Shown piece after piece: positions 21,035 to 33,232 of a stretch of DNA of 64,000 nucleotides. The first letter of the stretch is position 1. Each line of letters begins with the position of its first letter. Both the position numbers and the translations under genes were made by a program. Source of the stretch: Neurospora intermedia (lineage: Eukaryota; Ascomycota; Sordariomycetes; Sordariales; Sordariaceae); contig BTPP01000006.1 of the NCBI GenBank assembly GCA_037102815.1, positions 62,001 to 126,000 of the forward strand, in the 5' to 3' direction. The notes under the pieces were generated by a model. That model was not told the DNA's origin. It worked only from the letters and a program-made list of their open reading frames with translations, and ran no database searches.

Positions 21035-23819
21035 GGGCTTTCTTGCTCAATCCGGCGACGTGCGTCTGATGTTTTCGTGATCAGCGAGTCTGACGGACCG
21101 ACCAGTCGTGCTAGCCTAGTCTGGCCTCGAGTTATTATCCCGAGTTCGTCTGGTGTCCACTCTGATTTACCTCACTTAACATGCAAATAGGAACTTTTGG
21201 TAGCAGGGCTGTAGAGAGAAAGCGAGACAAATGATTCCAGGAGCCCAGAACCGCGTCAATGTCGAATCAAGTGCGTGTTTTTGCTCGGATACGTCTCCTC
21301 TCGCGTTCGTTATTCTTGCCGCGGCTGCCAATCGCGGGTCGCTGGGTAGTTTTCCGACGGAGAAGCGGAGAGCGGTGACGTCTGGTATGAATCCGTGAGT
21401 CCGCGGTGCGGCTAATCAAGAAGGCGTTAGAAGACGATACAGCTAGGCTGATGTGGTCTGCTAGATTGGCCTTCGGATGTGCTCCTGGCCGGGCTGGTGG
21501 CTGGGACTCGTCGACCGAGAAGATAAAGAAGACAAGGAGGATTCTTGGCCTGATGGAGTACAGTAGCTTGCAGAAATCACCGAGGTATCACTGCACGATA
21601 TCTTGTTGGGGGCTGTTCATGTGAGCAGGACTCAGGTCTCGATCGAGTCAAGCCGGCGGTCGCAATGACGAGATGTTACATGACAGGAGGACCGAAGCGT
21701 GCCAAGTGAACAGAACGGGGAGATGGATGGACCAGGAGGCCGAAAAACGGCACCGTACTTTGATGATGATGGAATGTGTTTGAGGTATTGTTTGGATTAA
21801 GGTGGAAGTGGTCGCGTATAGGACGGTAATCGAGATGTTCTTTGGCACGGTGAGATTGTAAATTGACGAGGGTTGCTGAAATCACGGTATCATGTCCGAC
21901 ATGATTGATGAGTGTGTCTCCAGTTTGGAGGGTGAGTGATCAAGGTGATGAATCAAGATGAGCCAAGTGATATCAGGCCGCGCGCGACAACGTCACCACT
22001 GCACTTTGTTCTCTCGGATGGAGTCCAAGCCGAGACGCGGAATGGTGGAGCAGGTCTGCAGGCCGCTGATTTGGACCAGACAAGGCGGGAGTTGAAGAGT
22101 CGAAGCAATTAGAAAGTTCAAACGAAGCGAGCAATGGGGGAGTGGTGAGGCTCGACAAAATTGAATGAACTGCAGTGAATTGACAAAGTGGTGGAAGTGA
22201 CCGATGAAGGGTCGATTCGATGGTCGATGGGAAGGAATGAGGTCGGGCAGAAGAGCAACAGGGCAGGTGCGGGAAGCATGACATACTGTACCCTGGATGA
22301 TGATTGGCTCACTGTGAACGGGGGAGGAAGCAGTCTGCGGCAGTGCGGACATTGCACACTGCACAGACCTCAACAGAGTCTGTGCATCGGTTTCACCAAT
22401 GGCCGCTTGCCAGGCCGCGTTGTACTGGGAAAGCGCGACGGTCTCCTCCCCCCTCCCCTTCACCGTCTGCCGCCGTTTCCTCTTCCGCGCGGCAATGAAC
22501 CACTACTTAGCGAGTGTAGGCTCAGTCGAGGACAGGGTCTTTCTGCTCTTTCCTTTCCATTTCAGTCGTGAGACAGGACTCGGAAGGAGCCGCCTCTGAC
22601 TACCCAGATCATCATTTTTGTGTGTGCCCAGGCTGCAGTGGCCTCGAACTGGCACTTCCGTCCCTTGACCGGAACATCATCCAAATCCAATTCACCTCCT
22701 CATCCCGTCTTGATCACCACCACCACCACCAGACATGGGCCACTTTGTCAAATTGAACGTCAAATTCTGTTGAGCATATCCCACGTCGCCCAACACATCA
22801 TCACCATCATCATCAACTCACCAATACCACCACCGCCCTTTTACTTTTCCACTCTCTCCATTCTGCATACCACCTCTTACCGAGTCACAACCTGCTCAAT
22901 TAGGCCACTGATGAGCGATCCATGTTATGCTTGTTCTGGCTAATGGCGCGGGCCTCGTCAAATCCACGATGAACCCATCTCCTGTGCTCCAGTCTCGCTG
23001 AATGGCACGTCTTGGACGGTTAAGCGCGCTGCGAATCACAACCCCCAATTCCAGGACCCCCGACCCTGGCTTAGTGTACTGTACACTAGAAACAACTTCA
23101 ACGTACGGCTATCTCGGATGTGACGTTGGACATGGGGCCTTGCCGCATCTGAACAAGAGTCCCCTGTCGCTCATTGGCTTGCTGCCACCGTGTAAGTCGA
23201 CAAGGCGTCCAATGCCCTCCTTTTCTACGCCCCCCTCTCTTGCCCGTCTTGTCTCTGTCCTTCTCTAGCCTTCTTGAAAGTTTGGCCGGGAAAGGAGGTC
23301 GGTGTGAGGAGCTCTCTAGCTGCTCCAGCCTGATCCAAGGCCACTCAGTTTCAAACCGTTTCGGCCGTGCAAAAACATTGGTTCATCCCGTCCCGCGCAG
23401 GGATCCCGGTGGCTTACAGGAGGCCTGGAGGCCGCTAAAGGCAGGCAAGGGTACAGGCCTCAGGGGAGAGATCTGGGGGCCGAGCCAACAGTGGGCAAGG
23501 GGAAAGCAACAGGGGAACAGAGAACGACAGCCTCACCTGCCGTTACTCGTCAGGGTGGTTTGAGTGTCAAAGGCGTCCAGTGGGCTTCCCTTGTCGGTCA
23601 CTGTGTGTCAAGTAGACAGACATCTCTCAAACGACGGCGGACTGTGCCGAATCTCGATATGTGAACTGACGGCTAACAGCAACCATGAGCAGCTAGGTCC
23701 CCGATCCGGCCAGAGAATCAGGTGCAACCATCAAGATGGAGCCCCGGATTTCGGTTAGAGACTCCAGTTTCTCGCGAAGCTGTTCACCGGTCTCGCTTTC
23801 ACTTGACGCTCGCTAAACG

Positions 23820-23857
23820 ATTGGAGCAAGACGCTCTACCGTCTGAGCTTGAGCCTT
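23820..23857 (-). pseudogene. Possible tRNA relic (5' half)
   Basis: On the minus strand the segment reads as a D-arm with a Pol III A-box-like word (GCTCAGACGGTAGAGC) followed by GTCTTGCTCCAA, which resembles an anticodon-stem start with a CCA triplet. No matching T-arm or 3' acceptor strand follows at lower coordinates, so it is not an intact tRNA. It could also be a chance match. Confidence 0.3.
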
Positions 23858-26509
23858 GTGCAAGAAACACCGGACCATGATTATCGTCTTACCGAGCAGG
23901 CTACCCAAGACTATCAGCCGAGAAGAAGCTGGCCAAGCCGGCCAAAGCTGCTCATACTTCGCTGTTACTTCTCAACCTCTGCCTCTGGGTAGTCCCCGAA
24001 ATGTCATCGAACGCCCGTCGGGTTTGCTCCCTCGTGGACCCCACCAGCCGTCCGTTCTCTAGCTCGGTCGCATACTCTAGCAAGCTCATTCTTGGACGCG
24101 TTCATGACGTGTCGTGGGGCTGGCCTTCTGTGATGCGGCCATTGACTTTCTCATCACTATCACGGCTCCCAATCGCCCTTCTCGTACACACATCGACTCG
24201 AAAACTCACGAGCCTCCGCCGATGAGGGCAGAGCGTACTCGCCTCTCGGGCAAGTACACTATCCCACCACACTGTAGCCCAATCCGCATACGAGTGGCAA
24301 ATTGGCATCAACAGTTTCTTTTCCTGCACATTTGCAATCACCGGACTCGGAGTCCTGCAACTCTCAGTGGTGGAGGAGCCACACATCCCCCCGATACTCC
24401 GAAAAAGTCGGTTGCCCTTTCCTCTCCTCAGCCGTTAGCTACAGGGATGATAATGTTCTCCTCCCCCCCCTACCCCGGCTTACTTGATGTAAGAACCATG
24501 CACCCGCCATAGTCTGGGCCAGCCAGCCTGCCAGCACATCGTCCAATTCCTTGCGATCCGAGCTCTTTTGTGGATGTTTGTGGAAAGTGGTTGGCGTTGG
24601 AAATATGAAGATGAGCCATTTCCCTGCAGGACTAATGATGCAGTCAAAGCATACGCGCGAGCGTCTGCAGAGACGGAGAAGTTTGGGGAGGAGAAGGTCT
24701 TCGAACATCGACTGCAACGCGGCACCCGAGACTCGGCTCGTAAGTGGTTTTTTACTGCGTACTCAAAGGTCGAAGCGATGACGGCACGGCCACCGTATTA
24801 TCAGACACGGGCCCGTTGTGTGACCGTTTCAAGTGGAGTCAAGACGAATTGTGACGGGCGCCCAGGCCTTGGAATAGTCAAGGGCAAATCCGTGAGCAAA
24901 TGGCCCAAGACTGGTCGTCAGTTCGGCGACCCTCTCTGTCCACTCCCGTCTTACCCTCAAGGCAGGGCCGACCAATGAGACGACTCAGCTGGCTCCGTTG
25001 AGGCTGTTCCTAGACACCTCCCTCCGTTACCCGTCGCTCCCGAAAAGTGATCCGTCAAATCCCTGTTCTCAACTGTGACTCGATCGCTTCAGGCCGCTTC
25101 ACGTCGAGCTAACCTCGTTGCTGCGGTATAATGTAGCCTGTACCTTGCACAAGCTAATCCGTACATTCTTTAGTGTACTTCCCATCTTGGCATCTTACAA
25201 CGTCCAGCTCCATCGCATCAACGCTATATGGGACGGTATGAGCAGCCATCACCACCGTTTGGGCCATCACAACTATCGCCTTACACATTCCTACATTGCA
25301 CTGCTCCGTCCTCTTCCTGAAAGAAAAGACTGGCAGCCTTCTGAACGCTTTTCGTTGGTGTAACGGCATCAACCCCTGCTGGATGCATCAAATAGCCGAG
25401 AACATCTCGATCAGTTTCGAATATCTTTCTTCCACCAACGGCGCGCAGCCGGCAACTGCTGCTCATATTCCTACTTGACGCCGCTCAGCTACCGTCCCAA
25501 ACTTTGCATTCACACTCCGATGGCTTGGAGGCTCCCTTCATCCAGAGCGGTGTACGGGATCTGACGACAACAATTATCTGACTTTGCGCGGCTAGAACTT
25601 GACCTGTCTCGTATACGGATGCATATTATGGGGGAACGGGCCGCTCCTGATCTCCCGGCCATGACGACCAGTCCTGGATCAGGACTAGACAAGACAAAAA
25701 AGGGTATTTTGCTAGAGAAGACTACACACTCCGTGCAAAATTTGTTGAGATACAGGGCAAGATCAACGCCTGGTTGCCTCACCACGGCCTTGTTTACCCT
25801 ACAACTCCACTTTCTCCCTTGGCCCGTTGGCCCAGCCTGATAACGCGGAAGCTTGACCACAGCGTCGCTTCTGTCCGGTCACCCTTGTCTCATTTTCGGC
25901 TTGTCCCTGTTCCCCAGGATGTCCAGATGAATCCTACCCCCCCTTCAAACCCCGAGGAGCTTGAATATGAAATGATGATGATTGACTGCCTATCTTGGAA
26001 GAGGAAATTTTGGGGATTCCCCTTTGAGATGGAACTTGGATTGGTTGCCAAGGCCAAAAAGAGTCAAGGCCAGGCTTGCGCGGAACGTATTCGGTCCTCT
26101 TGTGTCACATAGTCGGCAAAGGCCAAGGTCGGAGCCACACGGTATGTTCATGTTCCCCATTTGGCCCATCTATTCAACCCAGACTTGACGCGAAGCAGGA
26201 TAGTCAAGCAGACCATACCCGGAATAAGGGTCCGGATATTGCGTCCTGTATACTGCGACTGTAGCAACCTCGCAAGCCCGCAGCAGTTCATGATCATCCC
26301 GCTTGTATCACCCCACATGAAGCATGATGAAGTGTAAGTCACAGCCCCCATCAGGATGGAGCTGATGCCTCGGTTCCTCTCAGCAACGTCTCATTCCACT
26401 ATGGGTCCCTACCAGGGCAGAAGGAGGTAGCCCCCCTCTTACTTTCGGCACCAGGGGACTTCGCCCCATAATCTCTGCGCGTTTGTCCTTCGTGACCCTT
26501 GTGTTTGCT

Positions 26510-26510
<1 letters not shown>

Positions 26511-26552
<42 letters not shown>
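26511..26552. repeat. Poly(T) tract, 42 nt
   Basis: Uninterrupted run of 42 T in non-coding DNA. Confidence 0.95.
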
Positions 26553-26734
26553 CGCTCTCCTTGGTCTCGACCCACTCAACCCTGCTGTGTGCTGCGGATC
26601 CCTTGATTCAACAGTTCGTCCGTTCGTCCCGGTTTTCAGTATTACCTTTATTGGAAGGACTGATCTAGAACCCAAGTGGCTTTTCCGTGAAGCAGGCCTT
26701 TGCCGGCTTTGAACCCCAGACGTGGCTCATCACA

Positions 26735-26805
26735 ATGTTTGTGAGCACTGAGAGACTTGAACCTCGCTAGACACGATTGCTATCCTCTAGGCTTCATATG
26801 GATAT
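26735..26805 (-). pseudogene. Possible degenerate tRNA-like segment
   Basis: The minus strand carries an A-box-like word (GCCTAGAGGATAGC) and, 29 nt from its start, a B-box-like word (GGTTCAAGTCT). The spacing is too short for a full anticodon arm and the T-stem does not pair, so at best this is a deleted relic. Confidence 0.22.
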
Positions 26806-29800
26806 CAAACACACCGGCGCAATATAGCTCGATAATGGATGGGGAAAATCCCTGGGGTGGGCTTCAAGCCATCACTAGTCAACGCTTGCCACGTCGCCAT
26901 CTGTTTCTTGCAGTCACTCGTTGATGGTATAGACTGATATGACAGAATCCAGAAGGTGTGACAGCCCGCGGAGTTGATATGTGTGAACTGTAAGCTCAAA
27001 GTTGACCGTCCCCACCGGGATAACGGCGAGAGTTCATGTGAGAGAACGTTCCTGCGAGCGTGCGCTGTTAGAGTGTCCCTTACTCCCCGTCTACTCCTAT
27101 CAACACTCGAAGCGTGGCTGCAGCCAGGGCCGCAACGCTCTAATGCCGCTAATTCAGGGTTTTGATGGTAGGCCATGGGTGTCGTGAGTTCCAACGTCCT
27201 TTGAAAATGATTTGTGCTTATCAGGCGGAACTAACTGCCTTCCAGATGACCCAAAGCTTCCCGAGCTGTAAAACAGTCTGTGCCATCAACTCCCGCGATC
27301 TAGCACGTCTTGTGTTGACCATTGGTTGGCAGTCCTGGCGAAGCAAGGCCCCATACTTCGACCCCGAGTACAGTGACCTACCCGTCCTGTGGCCCCCTAG
27401 GCTCCCAACCATTGGTCATTACGCAACGCAGAAGTATGTGGTTATTCATTGATCCGGGAAGTTGACAGAAGCTCAATAGAGCTGGTCCAACTGATCACGC
27501 TTATGGTGGCGTTTCTGCGTGAGCGACTTGAGAAGTGGCAGAACACAACCAAGTGGTTAGGATCGACCTGCTCTGGACCAGCGACCTTTGTTCGATTTCA
27601 CCGCATTCGAGGCTCAAGGTTCAGAGGACCGGCTTCTACTCTGGTTCAAGCCGATTCAGAGATGTTTGAAGTCGTACTGTCACTATGGCCAGTTTTTGCG
27701 ATTGGGCCATTTTGTTGACCAGTTTGACCGTCATCCATTCACATATACGACACAAACCTAGAAGACCTTCCACATCTGCACCCTTTCCCTTGTTTTCCTG
27801 CGGATCCTGTGGCCTTACCCCTTAGACCTACTTTAGGTCCAAACCCTGGTCTTAGCCTCCGGAGACCGGCCACCTGTACCGGCCGCGGCCATAAATGATG
27901 GCCCTGAAACCCACGCTAGCCGGATATCCTTCTGCTATGTGGGCCGATACAGAATTGAGTGTCCTAGTGCTGGTTCCATTAGCAGACAAGATCCTCACGG
28001 GTCTATCTGCGTGTTTCTCCTTGATGGGCAACCTGGCCCAGCCAAGTCCCGTACTGAAAGTGCCTAGCAAAAATCGGTGGGGTGCACACGCAGAGAGAGG
28101 AAGGAGACAACAACAATGGCGAAAAATGACTAGGGTATGTGCACTCAGTTGATGCCGTCTAAATCAATCTCACCGTTCAGATACTTCTTCCCACTGCCCA
28201 ACACTCAGGCACCATCCCGAGTGGGTCGTAATAACATGACCATAGCAACAGGGGTCCGCGTGTATGCAAGGTCCACGAGGAATGGAGAGAACAAGGGAAC
28301 ATGTACGAAGTACACGCATACATCCATCCATACATGGTACATACATATGTGAGAACCATGTGGGAGAGTGCCACTAGAGCCAATGAGGACTGACTGTATC
28401 GAAGATGGAAGGAACAGCGAAAGCGCTAAACCTTTATAGGCTGTCTGGTTTTAACGGAGCGTGGCCACTTGCTCACTATTTCAAAGAGGACGAGAAGCAA
28501 TGGAGAGCTCAGGCTTGTCGTCACGATATACGATCTTTACAGCATCTGTTCAGCTCATTATCAGTCCGCCTCTCATGACTTGGGAAAGAAAGGAAAGAAG
28601 GGCCTTCTTGATGGTGGCCACTCCAAAGTAGGAACCATCGCTGATCTTGGGCTAAAAAGAAACATGGCTTACCCCGGCTCATCTGTAGGACACTCAGATG
28701 TTTCAAGAGCCTGGTGGGGAAGAGGCGTTCTGGGGGGGATCATGATAAATGAGCCATGGTCGACGTGGCTCCTATGACGGCCATTCTCCCGGAAGACCTG
28801 CGGGACATGGGGGGGAACGAGGCTAAATTATCGGCATGTCGTTGAGCAGGCCTGGCATATCTACACACATGGTACGTGCCCAATCTACTCCAGCCATTAC
28901 ATACTGTGTACTGCACACTGATATACACAATCCGCTGCCCCGGCTCGCGCAAGCAGCTTCCTGCAATGTATGATTGACAACGTGATTTAGCACGGGTTGT
29001 TCGGTTGAGCCAAAGAGAAAAGTTCTTTGGCCTTACCCACCCAGTATACCCACCTCAAGAGGACCCCAGATGGGGTAACTGGTAAAGGGTCCTGATCTAG
29101 GGAAGAACTGGCAACAGGTACCTACTACCCACCGGATATTTGACCAGTGGAGAGAGGGTCGCCATCACAACCTCACTACATGCTGTATCTGCGATGGTTT
29201 ATCATCACTGGCGAGGGCCGGAAAGAAGCCAAAACAAAACGAAAACGCCTCTCCACACAGTTCGTCACATCACGCATATGGACGTTACCTACCAGCCCTC
29301 AATGTGTGGCTTTTGAAGCCATTCGCGTGGTTGTGTTGACGGGCTCATAGCACTAGCATGGTGGTAGGTGGTCTCCACCCCCCTGTCCTGGACCATGGAC
29401 CTACTGCAACGGCCGGGATCCTCTTTTTTTTTTCCCTTTCTCTTCGTTGGAAGACCAGGGGAAGGAAACGACACGACACGATACAGCATCTAGGGACCAG
29501 GGATGATGATGAACAACATGTCTGTGATGAGTAACAAGATATAAATATGGCCTCGGTATCCTCGACTGTCGAGTTTTGATCCAAGGATAATCGCAGCCAT
29601 AAAAACAAGCATATCAACAATAGTCATCACCTCAATTCCCCATCTCCATCATCCGGCATATCCTGCTCAATCTCGGCAGAACAGATTGGCATTGTCACAT
29701 CGCCGCAACCAAGCAAAGCACAACACCGCTTGGACCGAGACAGTCTGATCATACTTCTTTCCTCTATTGTCCTTCACTCGCTCTCTCAGCTGTTTGTCAA

Positions 29801-30471
29801 CCCAACCCACCATATAGACCGACTTGGCTGTCAACGCGACTACCTTTGCCCATTAGAGATATTGAATTCTCCGAACGGCACAACACTGCTCCCAACCCTC
29901 TCATCCCCGGCTTGCGGAACTGTTCACTTGCATCCGGTCCAATTTGTTTCGACTAAATTGTCACAAGTGTAAGTGATGGTTCAGTATTCATGAATTGGCT
30001 TCTATTTCCTGCCCCTTGCCCCCCTTGCTTGCTTACTGGCTCCTGCTGGAATGCTGTTGTGTTACCTGAAGGAGGCTTGCAGGAGCTCGCAGCTCTCCAG
30101 TCAAGTAATGTCCAAAAGAAAGGAGCGAAGAGGAAAAGAAGAACAATGTTTGTGCTTATACTAACTCGTGTCCAACGATTAGACTGACATAAGGAGACGC
30201 GGAAACAATATATCGGTTCGGATAATTTGCTTCTTGAGCGGACATTGAACGGTCGTCTACCTGTTCCACTTTCAACGTCTGCCATAAGTCTCGCCTCCGT
30301 CAAGCATCACTCCAGCCATCACGCAGAAGGGGCCTACATCCGCGATATCAACAAGCCAAACCTACCTCACGTGCACACCATCCACACCCGCCAATTTCCA
30401 CCGTGCTACCACCATCCCATTCTACCAGCCACACCTCCCTTTTTCCCTACCACCAATAATTACCACCCAAA

Positions 30472-30804
30472 ATGTGCTACTTCGAACAAACCCTCTGGTC
30501 CTGCGGCTACTGGAAGTGGGGAAACTTCCGCCAGCAGTGCAACAAGGAGTACCGCACGGGCGAGACGTGCGGACTCAAGCTCGTCTATGAAACCAACTTT
30601 ATTCCTTCGCCTTGCAAGATTTGTGAGCAAATCACCAAGAAGGATCGAAGACTACGCAAGATGGCAGAGGACATTGAACGTTGGACACGCGAGGGAAATC
30701 GCAGAGCCACCATAGAAAAGACGCAGGCGGATATGTTGGGGGTGCGGGGGCAGATTCAAGAGCTGTGGAGGGGGCACGAGGAGAAGCAGAGGAGTATTTG
30801 TTGA
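30472..30804 (+). CDS. Small Cys-containing conserved fungal protein
   Basis: Intronless 110-aa frame starting MCYFEQTLWSCGYWKWGNFR. Cysteines at 2, 11, 23, 33, 48 and 51, including a CKIC pair, suggest a small metal-binding or redox module in the first half. The second half is a charged helix (residues about 55-105, KKDRRLRKMAEDIERWTREG...). I recognise the MCYFEQT..SCGYWKWG start as typical of a family of small hypothetical proteins in Sordariomycetes and other filamentous ascomycetes, with no known function. Start context CCCAAAATG is good. It is the only supported gene in nearly 15 kb. No signal peptide is present, so the product is probably cytosolic or nuclear. Confidence 0.75.
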   Translation: MCYFEQTLWSCGYWKWGNFRQQCNKEYRTGETCGLKLVYETNFIPSPCKICEQITKKDRRLRKMAEDIERWTREGNRRATIEKTQADMLGVRGQIQELWRGHEEKQRSIC

Positions 30805-31540
30805 GGTGTGGCGGTGCAAGTATGACATTTTCTTTCTGGTTGTTTTGTCAAGGCTTACCTGGTGTTCTTGCACCTTTTTCTAATATGTTTTCTGGTTGGT
30901 TAGAAAATGGAGGATGGAAGGGTGGTGTTATGAACGAAACTGGTGGTGGTGGTGGTGGTTGGGGAGATGAGGCATGCGGTCGCGGTGGTTAGGTAGGTGG
31001 CCGTTAGGATGCCACAATGATGAAATGACTTGCACGGTAATGGTTTGATGAATATTTGGAAGGAAAATAAACATATGAAGTATGACACAAAGGAGAAAGA
31101 CATTAAGAAAGAAAGAAGGGGGGCCAAAGAGAAAAGCACGCCGAGATTGATTGGACCAGATCTTTCCAACGTTTTCTTTTGTATCATATATAGGTACACA
31201 ACTTTGTCACATAGCCATTTTATTTTTTTTCTTTCCAATTATGGTCATCAAAGGATACCAAAATAGCTCAGTATGTGCGTCAATCCACGATGGTTCCTAA
31301 ATGATATTTCTTTTAAGCAAGTCCAGCTCCAATTTCCCGCCAGGCAGGCAGGAAACGACAGACAGGCAGGTACACGGCACAGCAAAAGGCGCTGATTAAC
31401 GTACTCGCCCCATCACTCGGGTAGGAATATACATAAGCTGCATCCGCTACAAATGACCCTTTTGGGAAGAAGAGTGTAGTTCATCCAGGTGAAAAGGGGA
31501 CATAATTATTTGGGATGGTGAGCTCGAGGGACGACGCAGG

Positions 31541-31577
<37 letters not shown>
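31541..31577. repeat. Poly(A) tract, 37 nt
   Basis: Uninterrupted run of A followed by GAAAAAGAAA, in non-coding DNA. Confidence 0.95.
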
Positions 31578-31579
<2 letters not shown>

Positions 31580-32055
31580 AAAAGAAATGCCGAAGACGGA
31601 TAGACGTTCTTATCAAATCAGCGGTCAAGCAGTCAGTCAAGTCTCACCTCTCACACCTTACTCATGAGCACCCTTACGGCTCTTACAATTTCGAGAGTTG
31701 TTTTTCGCATAGCTTCGCGCACATTTACATACGCTCACTGGACTCCCTCGAGCGAAGAATCTTTGACCAACTATGGTAGTCTACCCAGCAGTCATCTAGA
31801 ACAGACGTATATGGCTAGCTAAGTGTGCTGTGCCAGTCAAACCAGAGAACACACAAAAACGGACTAGAGTACCTGCCCATCTGCCTGTCTGCCCGCAAGT
31901 CTACCTTCCTACCTGTCTTACAGGATGGGGGCCGGTCCGTACCATAGGGCGTAGGGCGTAGAGATGTTTACTGTGCTGTACTTGCATTACTTACTGATCG
32001 TGCGTGGTGGCTCTGGTCTGATCTGATATTTGATCTGGTTTGATACGCTCACTCG

Positions 32056-32139
32056 ATGTCTCTCTCACTCGATGTCTCTCTCTCTCTCTTTCTCTTTCTC
32101 TCTCTTTCTCAATTTTTATTTTTTTTTTTTTTTTTTTTT
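32056..32139. repeat. CT-rich microsatellite plus poly(T)
   Basis: Begins with a duplicated TCACTCGATGTCTCTC unit (first copy starting just upstream), passes into CT/CTTT repeats and ends in a run of 21 T (32119-32139). Confidence 0.85.
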
Positions 32140-32475
32140 ATTCCTTCTCTCTCTCACTTTTCTACAACAACTCTCCCACAAAGACAGAAAGAGCACCAGC
32201 CCCCGCGAACGAACAAGCAAAACTCGGCTCCACTCGCACATGCACTGGCAAAACTCAAATTCAAGAACTCTACCTCGAATGATGACCAAACTAGTGACTT
32301 GTTCAGTCTGCGAGTAACAAAAAAAAAAAAAAAAGATGGATAGCCCTGCTCTTCTACACTATGTACATGCTCTACAGCAGGATAGGGTTAGGCTAGAGGC
32401 GATGCTCACTGGGCGGATTAGTTGGGATGGTTGATGGAAATTTGGTGATACCCGTGTGCTGCGTGGAGTGTGAAG

Positions 32476-32505
32476 TGTAGTGTAGTGTAGTGTAGTGTAG
32501 TGTAG
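32476..32505. repeat. (TGTAG)6 microsatellite
   Basis: Six perfect tandem copies of TGTAG followed by a degenerate copy. Confidence 0.95.
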
Positions 32506-32884
32506 AGTAGTATGGAGTGTAGTGTGGTTGGTGTATTGTACATAGTGTTGAATCGAGTAGTTAGTGATTTAGCACCGGGAACCCGGCGGAAGTGGGCCCG
32601 GAGCCCAGTCGGAGTCGGAGCCGGAGCCGGAGCTGCAGCCGGAAGCTGCAGGTTTAGCTGGAACAGGAATGACGGAGGGGAGGGAGAAGCAGGACATACC
32701 TACATGATATATGCACGCCCATGACACAGAAAAGCCAAGACAAGTCAAGACAAGATTAGGTAGGTATGTAGAGGTATGTGAATGATTACTTTGCAGAGTG
32801 TTCTCATCTTCTCTTTCTTTTCTCTTTCCTTCTTTTTCATTCTTTTAAAAAAAATTTTATCATTCTTTTTTCAGAAATTGTCAT

Positions 32885-32920
32885 GGACGTGGACGTGGAC
32901 GTGGAAGTGGACGTGGTGGT
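32885..32920. repeat. (GGACGT)n hexanucleotide repeat
   Basis: Five GGACGT/GGAAGT units followed by a GGTGGT unit, in non-coding DNA. The same hexamer class occurs in or near several other loci in the window (about 3420, 15359, 49443). Confidence 0.85.
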
Positions 32921-33195
32921 ATCAGAGATAAAGAGTACCTCTAGGTGGAGCTGGAACTGGTGCTGGAGAGGGAGCCAGAGCTGGAGCTAGAGCTAGAGCT
33001 GGAGTCTACCTACGTGTAGGTACATACACTGTCGTTGCGAGTATACTGTTATGGGCGCACTGGGTGGTCTGGAGAATGGGTTGTGTAGTAGTGTAGTAGT
33101 GTTGTATTGTGTGTGCGTGTGCTGTCTTGGTGTGAGCGGGAGGTTTCCAATTCCCCCTCGCCTTTTTATTTTTTTTCCTTGAGGCCTCCTTTTTT

Positions 33196-33197
<2 letters not shown>

Positions 33198-33232
<35 letters not shown>
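33198..33232. repeat. Poly(T) tract, 35 nt
   Basis: Uninterrupted T run downstream of another T-rich stretch. Confidence 0.95.

Larger units (their letters stand above)
21035..30471. other. 9.4-kb region without supported genes
   Basis: No frame longer than about 140 codons, no recognisable motif on either strand, and no convincing chain of short exons. Base composition is ordinary, not AT-rich, so it does not look like a heavily RIP-mutated repeat. A 42-nt T tract sits at 26511-26552. Two degenerate tRNA-like segments are noted near 23820-23857 and 26735-26805. It may hold long 5' leaders, regulatory DNA or non-coding transcripts; the sequence alone does not decide. Confidence 0.55.

Noticed and set aside
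21035-30471. RIP-degraded transposon
   Set aside because: Composition is ordinary, TpA is not obviously enriched, and no remnant of a transposase or reverse transcriptase reads through in any frame.
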